The position numbers and the translations under genes are program-made. Of a DNA stretch of 64,000 nucleotides, positions 1-10,926 are shown in pieces (within the stretch, counting starts at the first letter, position 1; every line of letters starts with the position of its first letter). Source of the DNA: Onchocerca lupi. Its lineage: Eukaryota; Nematoda; Chromadorea; Rhabditida; Onchocercidae. Under the pieces are notes generated by a model, which was given only the letters and a program-made list of their open reading frames with translations, made no database searches and had not been told where the DNA came from. The stretch spans positions 1-64,000 of the forward strand of contig JAOVVO010000247.1 of assembly GCA_028564675.1 (NCBI GenBank), in the 5' to 3' direction.

Positions 1-76
1 CAAGCAAGAGATTTTCTATCAATTTCGGGCAGCGATTTGAAATATATCGAAAATAATTACTACAATGCACGAATTC

Positions 77-112
77 TTTTTTTTTTTTCCCCCCCCCCCC
101 CCCCCCCCCCCC
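77..112. repeat. Poly-T/poly-C homopolymer block
   Basis: Twelve T residues are followed directly by 24 C residues. In this AT-rich DNA a C run of this length stands out. The small open frame crossing it is only a glycine/lysine artefact of the run. Its true length could be affected by sequencing or assembly. Confidence 0.9.
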
Positions 113-470
113 AACTTTGAGGTTGAATTCATTGAGCAGAGGAGAACTTGACCAACATTCACAAGCATTGAAGTTGGAATTTTCAAAATCCCAAATCTTA
201 TTTCGTATGCCATGTTTTCTACAGTACTGGGATGATTTTTTGTTTTTTTTCACAACGATGGATTAAACATTAAGCAACAATTAACATTAAAAAAAATGTT
301 TTCCATAAAAGGTATCAGTCTTTCACTTACGATTCGAGCAACAGCAGCTGAATATTGGCTAACCAATTAAGCTATTTTTATACTTTGATTAGGAAGAAAT
401 GATAGCTCATTATTAATGACTCTTCTGACCGTTAAGACAGCGCATTCATTATTTACACTTGTTTTGGTAT

Positions 471-500
471 TAAATTCACTCGCTTCTACGAGCGAATTTA
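471..500. repeat. Imperfect inverted repeat (hairpin)
   Basis: Arms 471-482 and 489-500 are reverse complements with one mismatch around a 6-nt loop. No T-run terminator logic applies in a eukaryote, and function is unknown. Confidence 0.6.
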
Positions 501-1504
501 ATGAACGTGATTCTTAATTTCTGAGGTCATCTCGACTTCGATTTCATTCAACAGTATAAATGACTAATCATCAGAATAGATTTGGAAAGGCTTTTAACAA
601 TGTACTAGCAAGAGATTATACGTAACGAAAGAAGCTCTCGGGAATGTGTTATCATATCCTGTAAATATCCTGAAAAGAATCGTTTTGTGTTAAATCACGG
701 CGAACAATTTTTGGCAATTTCAATTTTTAATAATTTCAACGGCTCTGTCGGTAAAACCGAAATATTTTATAATATGAATAAAAGAAATAATCGAAGTAAT
801 ATGTGTAGAAGAAACTTATAATATTTCCTAGGCAAAGGAGTTACTTATCTATATTTGCGCACAAAGGCTTTTATTTCCACATCTTCCGATTTGCAATTAG
901 AGCTTGTGGGCATCGTGTGAAATGTTAATTGTCAGGAATGTTTCAAGGACTGAGGCTTATCCTTAGCCTTCACATCCAGTCTCTTGTATGATTAGTGTGT
1001 TGTAAGCCTTCGCCTACTATCAATATCATGGATAACTCGGATAAAAAGGGAGCTTTTGGAACAGCAAGGTCTTATATAACACCGATGTCGACATCGGTCT
1101 TCAATGCGAACAGTCTTTCAACATTGGTATCTTCAACAACAGTTTTATCAACATCAATTTCAGGACAATTCAGTTCCAATCCAATATCAAAAACGATCGC
1201 AACATACCAATGTTGAAGCACGAGCAACAAATCAGAATCAATTTTAGTATTTATGCGCATTTATTAAGGTTATTCGAGTAGTTGCAGCCGATGCTGCACG
1301 AATTAGGAGACAACTGTTAATATCTTTTATATTTATCGTTCATTTACTCCTTACTATTATATAAGCGCGATATTGTGTATAATATCGTATAAACCCAAGA
1401 AAGCCTATTGCTGACCTAGTAGAGTTACAACAGCAAGAAACAATTTCCGACCCAACCAATCTACAATCCAAGTTACAATTCGATCAAATTTTTTCCCCTA
1501 ACAG

Positions 1505-2057
1505 GCTCAGGGAATCTGGAATGGATAATTTGAAATGCACAATACTTTCAACACTTTATTCGTTTACTGGCGCAGAAAAATCTACCTAATCGCATACTTG
1601 GCATGCACATCTCTAGCAGTGGTATTTTTTTCGAATTATCAATCGAATAGATACTATATTGCTCTATGTTGTATAAGAGTTAAATTAAGAAAGATTTTCC
1701 AACAATTTTTTTGCTGTTTTTCATTCTGTCAACCAACAGCACTTTCCGAATCTTTTTTCTTCAGCTGTATTATATATAATGATCGGTAAGATTCTGACGA
1801 TGCATATTTTCTTGTACCAAGCGAACATGTGAAATTAAAACCAAAAAAGTCCATTCTCAAGATTCTTTTTAATGCCAGCTATTATGTATGAAACATCTAT
1901 ATTTAGAACTTAATATGTAATTGTATTTGTTTTCATTTTCTGCTCTCAATTTTAAAATTAATTTGTTGTTAAAATTCATTGGTTACTTAACATGGGAACA
2001 TAGAGATGATTTCTCGTTTACGGTTTTTCAAAACAAGATTTCATGCTAAGCAGCCAA
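1505..2057 (+). pseudogene. Decayed partial duplicate of the PPP1R2 5' end
   Basis: This segment aligns by eye over about 550 bp with 3435-4000, which carries the promoter-side flank, exon 1, intron 1 and the start of exon 2 of the intact PPP1R2 gene downstream. Shared landmarks are the pyrimidine-rich acceptor before the start, the stretch coding for KPKKSILK, the following intron text, and the exon 2 acceptor. In this copy the ATG has become ATA, the exon 1 donor GT is AT, and the intervening codons have diverged with indels, so it cannot encode the inhibitor N-terminus. The copy ends a few bases into exon 2; exons 3 and 4 are absent here. I infer a truncated segmental duplicate in direct orientation, about 1.9 kb upstream of its source. 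Confidence 0.8.
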
Positions 2058-3434
2058 CTCATTCAGAATTTGTTTTAATCACTTAGACGGGAGCATGCTC
2101 CAATGATGTATTTTAGAGAGTCAGTTTAAATTCCTTAGCTAGGCCTTTATTCAGTCTTGATTGGCTTTAAAAAAATGGCTTTAAAGTGGCTTCAAAAAAT
2201 GGCTTTAAAGTGATGTCCGACTTATTTGTAATAATATCTCTAAGAATCGCTTTTATTTCCTTCGAAATCTTTTTTTTTTTTTAATTTTTTGAACGTTAGC
2301 AAGTATTCTTAAAAAAGCTAGTGTATCGGAAATTCTATTTAGAAAATCTAGATTATCACAAAACAAGCTTACTTCCGGATGAAAAAGCTAACTTCACTCC
2401 CATAAGACAAGAAGTCGAAACTACACGAGGACCAAGATTTAACAGCAGTATGTCGGGGGCCACGTCAGTACAGATTCTTTGCTTCAAGAAATTTTTCAGT
2501 TCTTATTGTAGACTGAATGGATAGGATAGGTTGAGGGCTTTTGGTTGTTCCTGTAACGGCATGCGAAAGCACGCCGCTGCAGTGATTACGCTTCTTTCTG
2601 GAATTGGCTCATATGTCGAGCGCCCTAACCATCGATGTATACCTTGCAGTTTCCGAGAAGATGAAATGAGAAATGAAGCATATGAGTTCGAACCATATCA
2701 TTCTTTGTCGAACGACGGTCGACATCAGTGTTGCCAGTGGAGCAACTTATAATGTTCTAAACCTGTTAGATCGCTCATTTGGTTTTGAGGCCTATTAGAG
2801 CAATAGTCTATCCAGAACGGGTAAGTGGGCTGGAATGGTTAATAGGTGCCATCATGAACTTCTAGGAAATCTCTCTGTGACATAGAGTTATGTATTTCGT
2901 GCGTGCAAGGAGCACCGAAGAATTCTATAATTTTGTTTACTTTGATGATTTTTCTAGCTTATTAGCTGATTACAGTTTAGGAAAGAAAGTTAGAGGAGCA
3001 GTTAAGAAAGATGAGCCTAGCTTTCACACAATCACACAGTCGCACAATCGTCGCTCTCTTTTATTGATTATTTGCAATTCTTCTGATTTTTTTTAATGAT
3101 TCCGCTCTTTTTTCACAATATTCGAAAGTTATGCGCTTGTTTTAGAAGAATGTTTGTTGGGATGATTGTAGGTCTAAATGGATTGCTGCTAATATCGAGG
3201 CATTGTATTTCTTCAGGAATTTTTAAAAAGTTGAAAAGACGAATTTTTCGTTGATTATTTCCAGTTGATAACATCGAGCGTCTCTATCTTGGGTCAGGGC
3301 AACTCTATAGAATGTTTTAGATTTGTGTGAAACTGGAAGAAAATAACTTGCTGAGGTTTTTGTTTTAAATAGTTCAATCAAAACTTTGTTTTTTTTTTCA
3401 AGAATCAGGACTTTAATTTTCACAATTTCGATTG
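2058..3434. other. Spacer between the PPP1R2 duplicate and the gene
   Basis: Contains a 24-bp tandem repeat (2162-2210) and three successive plus-strand open frames of about 70 codons (near 2321-2524, 2531-2752, 2890-3096) whose composition looks partly protein-like. I recognise no domain and cannot join them with splice sites, so they are recorded as possible relics only. Confidence 0.4.
2162..2210. repeat. Two-copy tandem repeat, about 24 bp unit
   Basis: Two adjacent near-identical units, each beginning TGGCTT and ending ATGGCTTTAAAG, differ by one substitution and one base in the A-run. Confidence 0.8.
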
Positions 3435-3691
3435 CTCATGAAATCAGGGATGCTTGAAATGCACAAAACATTCAACATTTTAGTTTTTAGTGGTCAGGAA
3501 AAATTTGTCTGCGCACTAACTTAACATATGCATTCCAAACAATGGTCTCTTTTCCATAGCGAATGACCGATGGAATAGATACTATACTGCTTTATGTTGT
3601 AAAAGAGTTAAATTAAAAAAGATCTTCCAACAGTTTTTTTGCTGTTTCAATTGCTGTTTTCCATCCCGTCGACCATTAGCACTTTCCAAAT

Positions 3692-3702
3692 TTTTTTTTC
3701 AG
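3692..3702 (+). promoter_or_regulatory. Probable spliced-leader acceptor of PPP1R2
   Basis: A T-run ending in CAG lies 7 nt before the PPP1R2 ATG. It could instead be the 3' end of an intron in the 5' untranslated region; RNA reads would decide. Confidence 0.5.
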
Positions 3703-3709
3703 CTCTATC

Positions 3710-5603
3710 ATGGATAATGATCATGAAGCTTCTGGCGGTACACATTTGCTTGATCCGAGCGAATATTTGAAACTAAAACCAAAAAAGTCCATTCTTAAGG
3801 TTTCTTTTTTTTTTTTTAATTCCAGCTATTATGGTATGAAACATCTATATTTGAAATTTAATATACAGTTGCGTTTGTTTTCATTTTTGCTTTCAACTTT
3901 AGGATTAACTTGTTAAAATTCATTGTTTACTTAACATGGAGACATAGAGATGATTTTTCGTTTATGATTTTTCAAAACAAGATTTCATGCTAAGCAACCA
4001 TCAGCGGAAGAGAGCAAGCGTATTGCTGAAGATCGAGCCCATTTTGATGAAATGAATATCATTGCAACACATCATCCGGCCGATAAAGATTATGGGTTTG
4101 TATTTTTTATGTAAGCTGTGTGCATTACATGTGAATTTTAATGATTACATATTTAAGATTCATTTTGGTCATTACGATAGAGAAATAACATTTAATGCCT
4201 GAATGTTATATTTATAACGTGATCAATTGCATTCATTAAAATACTTTAAAATGTTTACTCTCCTAATTAAATAGTGATTGGACATTTCGCCTTTATTTAT
4301 GGGTTCTCCAATTCTTTTTGTCTTCTACAAAATTCTTACCAGACTATCATATCTTCATGTACTATTAGCAGCAAACCATGTATTCCACTGTAGAAGAGGA
4401 ATGCAAAGGTTAATTTTTGAACAATTTTAGTTCTGATTTTGTTCGCGGTGTTTAATAATTATCATGAAAGGAAAATGTTGGACTTTTCAATCACATGAAG
4501 CATTACTACGAATTGTCATAATACCATTTGCTAGATGCTTGTTACTTGATATTCATTTCTCAAACTTGTCATTCTCCATTAAATCCAATATATGTCATCG
4601 GGATGTTTTTTTAAATTTTTTTTCTTATTCTTAGCTTATAGAATTTCTTATCCTTTATTGTTTAATATTGGGAAATATGCTTTTTTTTTTTTTTTTGTAG
4701 TACACTTTTAGCACTATATTCCAAAATTTTGTAAACTTGTTAGGCCCGAGGATTTTTTATTACATATTTTAGGCATATGAAGATTGAAGAACCGAAGACT
4801 CCGTACCATGGATACAGCGATAGCGAAGATGATGCGGATATTCAAGCTACAAAAGCACCACGTCGAGTTTCTTTGGTTGGAGCAGTTGATCCAGTGAAAC
4901 TAGCTGAGAGCATTGAAGCGGGCACATCGATTCAGCCATCGTGCCTCGGAAAAAATTTACCGGATGACGATAGCGAGGTTGAGCTTACTCCTGAACAAAT
5001 TGGTAAGTGGATTTCTTGTCATTCCTGACCGTTTTAACAAAATATTTTTTTTCTTTTCTGAATAAAGAGGGATATGTACAAAAGCTTCAGTTCTTTATGA
5101 TAGTTGCATTTACTGTAGCGAAATTCTGAATCTCTTCTGTTTCAGTCAAGAATAGTAGATTTCTAAGACCAAAAAGTTAACTTTGACTGCTGCTCGTGGA
5201 AAATTCACAGTGCTAGGAAATTTAATATTTCTGCTCTAATTTAAGTTTGGTATCTGTTAGTTTTGATTAAACCACAAGCATCAGTTTTTCATCCTTAATT
5301 CAATATTCCCGAATAACAGCACTCTTAAATTTTTTATCCGTGTTCCAGAAATGTTGGTCACAAATTAGTATTTAAAATACATAGTTCATTGGCGAGTGGT
5401 TGCTGTAGGAGACAGATGTTCTGGTTCTATCTTTTGAAGGAATATTTTGAAACAAGATAAATGGAGCTTTGATTCATGACTTTGTTTCGTTTTCAGCCCA
5501 TAAATGTGAATTTGAGAAAAAAAGAAAGATGCATTACAACGAAGGTGCCGCGTTGTTACGAGCAAGAGAATTGTTAGCAAAGGATGAAGAAAACATGGAA
5601 TAG
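3710..5603 (+). CDS. PPP1R2: Protein phosphatase 1 regulatory inhibitor 2
   Basis: Inhibitor-2 binds and inhibits the PP1 catalytic subunit in cytoplasm and nucleus and is switched by GSK3 phosphorylation. Four exons: 3710-3799, 3995-4095, 4773-5002 and 5497-5603, phases consistent, 175 residues. Visible family motifs, in order: KPKKSILK near residue 27 (the KGILK-type PP1 contact), FDEMNIIATHHPADKDYG, then MKIEEPKTPYHGYSD, where the Thr in PKTPYH is the expected GSK3 site, an acidic SEDDADI stretch, and the C-terminal helix EFEKKRKMHYNEGAALLRAR that occupies the PP1 active site in the vertebrate complex. The length is slightly below the roughly 205 residues of the human protein. A pyrimidine-rich TTTTTTTTTCAG ends 7 nt before the ATG and is a likely spliced-leader acceptor. 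The nematode counterpart is szy-2. Confidence 0.93.
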
Positions 5604-8216
5604 ATTTGTTATCGGAAAATCAGTTATTGAATTTTTTTTAGTGTTTAAAATAATTTCTATAGAAATTCCTGAAGCATTTCGCTGATATTTTTTGATTTCG
5701 ATGTTTTCTCTTTGTTTATTATTCTAATCCGAAATTTTGCTTTGGAGTTTTTGATTTCTCTTGAATGGATTTTAAATTTTAGGAATCAAGAATTCATAAA
5801 GCTCGAGGGAGATTAAAACTAACGAGAAATATTATGAAGAATTTGTGTCCTTACTTTAAACTTGTTGACTTTTTTATATCTTCTAATTCTCATTTGGTAA
5901 TTGTTCAGGTGCGTGTATCCTTTAGATGAATTTATTGGCGCATCTAATTTAATTTTCAGATGTATTATATTGTTCGAAGACTGACTAGAAATTTAATACT
6001 TTGTAAACGTTTGTGCCAGATTTAATAGTAATTAATCAACTGCAACTGAGACTTTTTTTTTTTAAAGTTGTGCTACTTGTAAGAAAAAGCTCGGTCTTTC
6101 TATATCGCTCGTAATTAAAGCATTAAGCATGTGTCGGTTTCATTATTTAGATAATTCATAAGCTCTTTAGGATAGCTCCGTTCTTTCTTTTTCTTCGTAT
6201 AAGCAAACATATGGCACATACGTAGTCAAATTTAGAGTATTTCAAGATCAAAGGCAGATACTTATCTTTTACGAAACAGTATGCTCAATATATCTATTTT
6301 TTTATGTTTAAGATGGAGCATGTAAGTTCTGGTTTTTTTTTCTCCAGGTTCTGTTCATCAAAGTGAACGTTAACCCGTACTTTTTATAATGTTTCATGAT
6401 TATAAAATCCTTTCCTTTTTGTTTTTATGCTTGATAAGGTGTTAAACCTTATGCAACATAATCTTATTGTAGTTATTCTTCTTGTAGGCTTAAAGATTCC
6501 TTCAATCACAAGATGAGTACGTCGTAATGATTGGTTACGACGAATATATTGTGCTTGATGACTATCCAACTTTATTCCTCTAAAGGAATTACCAAACCAT
6601 TCACTGTATCACAATTTTATAAGATCTTTTCTTTTTTTAACAATTTATTCATTTTGTCCAAGATACTGTTACATGATAAATGCAAAATTGGTGAAATCAG
6701 CGGCGAAATATTCAAGGCATTTAGTCTGAAATCCATTTTTTCAAGTTCATAGTTTCCACTCTATTTACTTCATTTTCACCTTTAGTATTTTCATTCATTT
6801 CCCAAACATCTTTTTTTAAAGATAACCTCTACTCACTTTTTCAGGTTCTTATTTTTCTACATGCATAATCATATTTTGCATTTCATGTAGTATAAATTTT
6901 CTTACTTAAAAGAACTTGCAATTCCAGCAATTCAAGCACCTTCGTTTTTAGACGAATTTGCATATGCATTTAACTTCATAACATGACTATTTTTATACGA
7001 ATATTTAAAATCTTCTAATTAAAGTAAAGATCGATTTATAAGCGGAAATGAAAATTGGTTTTTTCTAAGCCTGGAAACGAACTAAATGCATCAGTATCAT
7101 CGTATGTATGACTAACATGCCAAATGAGGTATCCATTTTTGATGCAGAAGGGAACAAAATCAAATGTATATGCAGATATTGTTCTCAACATATGGAAATT
7201 TCATATGTGCTAATCATATTAACTATCGATTTGGTTCATACAACATTTTATTCCCGCTGTTCCTATAAATATTCGGTTCCTTTGTGTTAATTTTTTATAT
7301 GAAAGTTTCATCATCAAAGGCTCTTTCCAGATCAAAAATGATGGACTATGATAATACAGTGTTTTAAAAATGAATGCTTCCGATCTGAAATATATTACAG
7401 AAATTTCAAAATTTCAAGCAATCTACGATCGAAGTCACTGCTATAATCGCCTTGAGTTATGTTACGCTTATCTGAACGCAAATTCATATTTTGATAATTT
7501 ACTCATGTATAAAACTTAGCACATTTAATCCAAAACAGATTTCAGACGTAATTCACCTGCAAAAAGCTCCCAAAAGCTATGAAATGAATCGAGTCTTATT
7601 TTATGAACAATCTCAAAAAAAAAAAATCCTTCGCACATTTATATTCCTGTAGAAAGACGATGCAGAAGAGGAAATTCTCATCTGAATTTACCATTTCCAA
7701 ATTTTGTTCCTACTCTGAAGAATAATGCTGTTCATTCCCTCAGAGTTAACATTGGCTAAATGTAGAAGAAAATTAACTAGAAAAGCAAGAAGATAAAAGT
7801 AACAGGGTTAAGATATGTATTAATTATGAATTTGTACTGCAATGGTGTATAACCCTGCGAAATTCCATGAAGATGCACATTTAGTTGATTCAGCATACCT
7901 ATATTGCGTGATGATGCTACGAATCAATAGAAAAATCTTGCCTCTACAAAATAAAAATAACATGCTTTTAAAACAGATAAAATATGTTAAATGACACAAC
8001 ATTTTTTCCAAAAGCGAGAGTGAATAGTTGTAGCAACTGCATATTGTTTTCAACTATATTCAATAAAAGATCCGATTTGAATTAAGAAACTGTAATAATT
8101 TATTTATATGGGTCGCCAGCTAATAAAAAAAGCAGAATTTTATGAATCAAAGAATTAAACAGCTTCAAGATTACCGAAAGAAATGAACAAGGTGATAAAT
8201 GACACAAAAATTTCTT
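5604..8216. other. Intergenic between PPP1R2 and the HECTD1 homologue
   Basis: Convergent intergenic region holding the 3' ends of both neighbours. The small open frames on either strand are short, T-rich and not conserved-looking. No gene seen. Confidence 0.6.
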
Positions 8217-10926
8217 TCAATTTAGATGAAAACCTTTTTCATTAGTAGCTGTTAGAAGACGCTCACGCATAATCTCCGCAGAACTATAATCGGGTAGTTT
8301 TAAATAGTGAACACAAGTATTCACAGACGGATAACTCCCATCGCCGCTATCTACTTTTCGGACAATTGTCAGACGGGGATGCAAATTTGCCAAGCCACCT
8401 ACAAATATCGGATGGTGAAAATACGAAATGTAGTGAGTGAAATAAAACTTAAGAAAAAAGAAAATTATGCTTGAAAGTTGCAGTTTCTAGTATTACTAAA
8501 AAAATCAAAAATAAATAGAGAAACACATCCAATCACAAAGATGTTTCATACTACGAACCTGGTGGCAATGAAGAACAGCCCGTTGTGAACTGCAAAAAGG
8601 ATTTACGTTCACTGGCATTCATACCTATTAGAACATCAACAAAACGTAAGAAGCCCGGTGATTCCTTAGTGTAACCCAGTTTCGGCTCAGTGAAATTGAT
8701 AATATCTTCACGAGTCCATTCTGGACACTGATCACCACATAATAAGGTCTGCAAATCCTCCAGTTTCTTCAATTTGAAACACAAAGAAATGTAAAATAGA
8801 TTCCATTTTAAGAAAGAAAAAAATGTGATATTCAATATACCTGATAGAACACTACCAAAGATATTATTGCTGAAATAAAAAATCTCAAGCTTAAACCTGC
8901 CTGCAATTCTCGTGGAACAAACATTCTTAAATTTCGCAAAGGAAAAACAAGATCAAAGCCTTCGCGGAATGCTTTCAGCTAAAAATTGACCGTAATCAAA
9001 CATATGTATTGACAAACGTATATTATCATTCACCACTGCATCAGTTTGAATGAGTAAAAATGAAAATATGCAGAGACTGATGGAAAATTCTGCTAATACA
9101 ACTAATTTATGAATTAATGGACGAAAAATACCATAATAATAGTGACAAGCAAAATAATTACTTTCTCACAAATGCAACGGAACTTTATACCTGATTCAGA
9201 ATACCGGAATTGAGATAAAAATTTGTGCATGCAGCAACATAAAGTTCAATATTATCAGCAGTAACATCGATATTTGCACCATTTTCAATAAGCTCCATTT
9301 GCTTATAGCTGAATATGGTTGACGATGGATTTACACTGAAACAGTTGAGTGTTCAGAATCAGAACAAAATATAAGGCTAGAGGAATCAAAGGAAATTTAA
9401 TCTCAATTACAAAAAATTCGAAATTTCTATAGAAATTTACTCACCAAAAAGTTAATGATAAATCTTCAACTGTACATTCTGAGCCATTAATATTTAATTT
9501 AAGTTGTTGGATTTGTTGTCGTCGAGTGTTTGGATCAAATCTATGATCAATTTCAATAGAACGCTTTTGCACTACATATGCAGCTAGCTCTTTCAATATA
9601 CGACCTGAATAATCGCTTCTTTGATATTGTCAACTAAAATTAACCAACAGAGCGAACACCAACGACCAACTCCTCATTCATAATCAGATAAAGGGCCGCT
9701 TGACTAAATAATCTGCAGACCTATCACCCAGGTCCATATTTAAAATTTATGGTAATGCTTCCCTTTAACAATTATCTCTAACAGAGAAATCAAAATCCCT
9801 CCCTAATTAAATCAGTTGCATTCATTCAAAAAAAAAAAAAGCCAAAATCACAGCGGAATCAATAGCATAATCAGAATTCATACTGAAGAGTGCTAACTAT
9901 ATCATTAATACAATGCGTGATTTAAAACCGAAACAAAAAAGTGTCAGTAAAATAGAACAGCAGACCATACAAATATCTTATGAACTTATAATTGAAGCTA
10001 AACCAACCTTTGACTGGGGATACTTCCTCCAAATCATCCAAAGTAAGTACACCACTTAGATTAGGCATTTCCTCTTCCGATAACTAAATGAAATTATGTC
10101 ATGTAATCTACATCATAAAAAGTTCTCTGTATAACTTATTCACAGTTTCGAATATCTTGACAAATTCTTTATCATATTTGGAAACGTAAATGCAATTATG
10201 AAAATTCTTAAATGACATTATAACTCCATTTTGTTCAAATGAATATAACGCTACCTGTGAATTAGTAATCATTTTTAAAAACGGTTGCGAAAACGGTAAA
10301 TCTACCAGACGACCATCCTGTAGCACTTTGGCTAGGAAAATACCGAAAATTCGAAATAATTTAGAAACACGAGAATTTTCTGCAGATGATATTGGTAATG
10401 AAGCCGGAAAAAGTCCTCCAGCTCGACGAACATAGTATCTAGATATTAATATATTTATACTTCTATGCAGCTCTTTTTGTCCAAATTAGAAAAACTGCTG
10501 ACGTGCGTAATCATCTTCTTTACCATCCCAAAGAGGTAATGGTGAAAGAAATGATTTCAAATGCCAGAAATAAAAAGAATGAGAAAAATTACCCCGGTGG
10601 TTTCATACCCTCGCCAAGATCTAACACTTGCGCCTGATCAGTATCTGTATCATCACATATCCACATTGCCAAATCTTTACGTTGAAATTCGGCAGCCATC
10701 TAAATTACATGAACTGATTTCCCGCAATGCAAAAAATGAGAAAAACAAACCTTGAAAGAAAGATAAGACAAAATGCGGTACAAACCAAAGCATAAAATTC
10801 CAGTGTGGGTCCTAGCCCAGTTCCTTCTTCATCAACATATTCAACTTCCAGCACTGCTTTCCTGGAGGCATGAAACTCCAACAACCGAACAGCATATTCA
10901 AATAACTGCTCATCATTACGAGGCAC
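8217..10926 (-). other. HECTD1: HECTD1 exons 52-60: HECT catalytic domain
   Basis: Exons 10786-10926, 10593-10699, 10255-10438, 10008-10083, 9445-9604, 9191-9335, 8901-8978, 8559-8766 and 8217-8398. The N lobe shows VLEVEYVDEEGTGLGPTLEF and FGIFLAKVLQDGRLVDLP; the C lobe shows FTEPKLGYTKESPGFLRF, FLQFTTGCSSLPPGGL and the active-site PSVNTCVHYLKLPDYS. The catalytic Cys codon is 8313-8315, 32 residues from the C-terminus. The acidic insert present in the human N lobe is largely missing. The intron between 8901 and 8766 appears to use a GC donor. Confidence 0.92.

Larger units (their letters stand above)
1..1504. other. Intergenic, no gene recognised
   Basis: No exon I can defend. The stretch holds a T12-C24 homopolymer block (77-112), an imperfect hairpin (471-500) and two short antisense-overlapping open frames around 995-1260 without family resemblance. 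It may be the upstream flank of the PPP1R2 locus. Confidence 0.6.

Noticed and set aside
19..213. Minus-strand open frame with Gly and Lys runs
   Set aside because: It is produced by translating the C24/T12 homopolymer; no other protein-like content.
995..1260. Overlapping open frames on both strands, Ser/Thr-rich
   Set aside because: No splice context or family resemblance; sense and antisense frames are equally open, suggesting chance.
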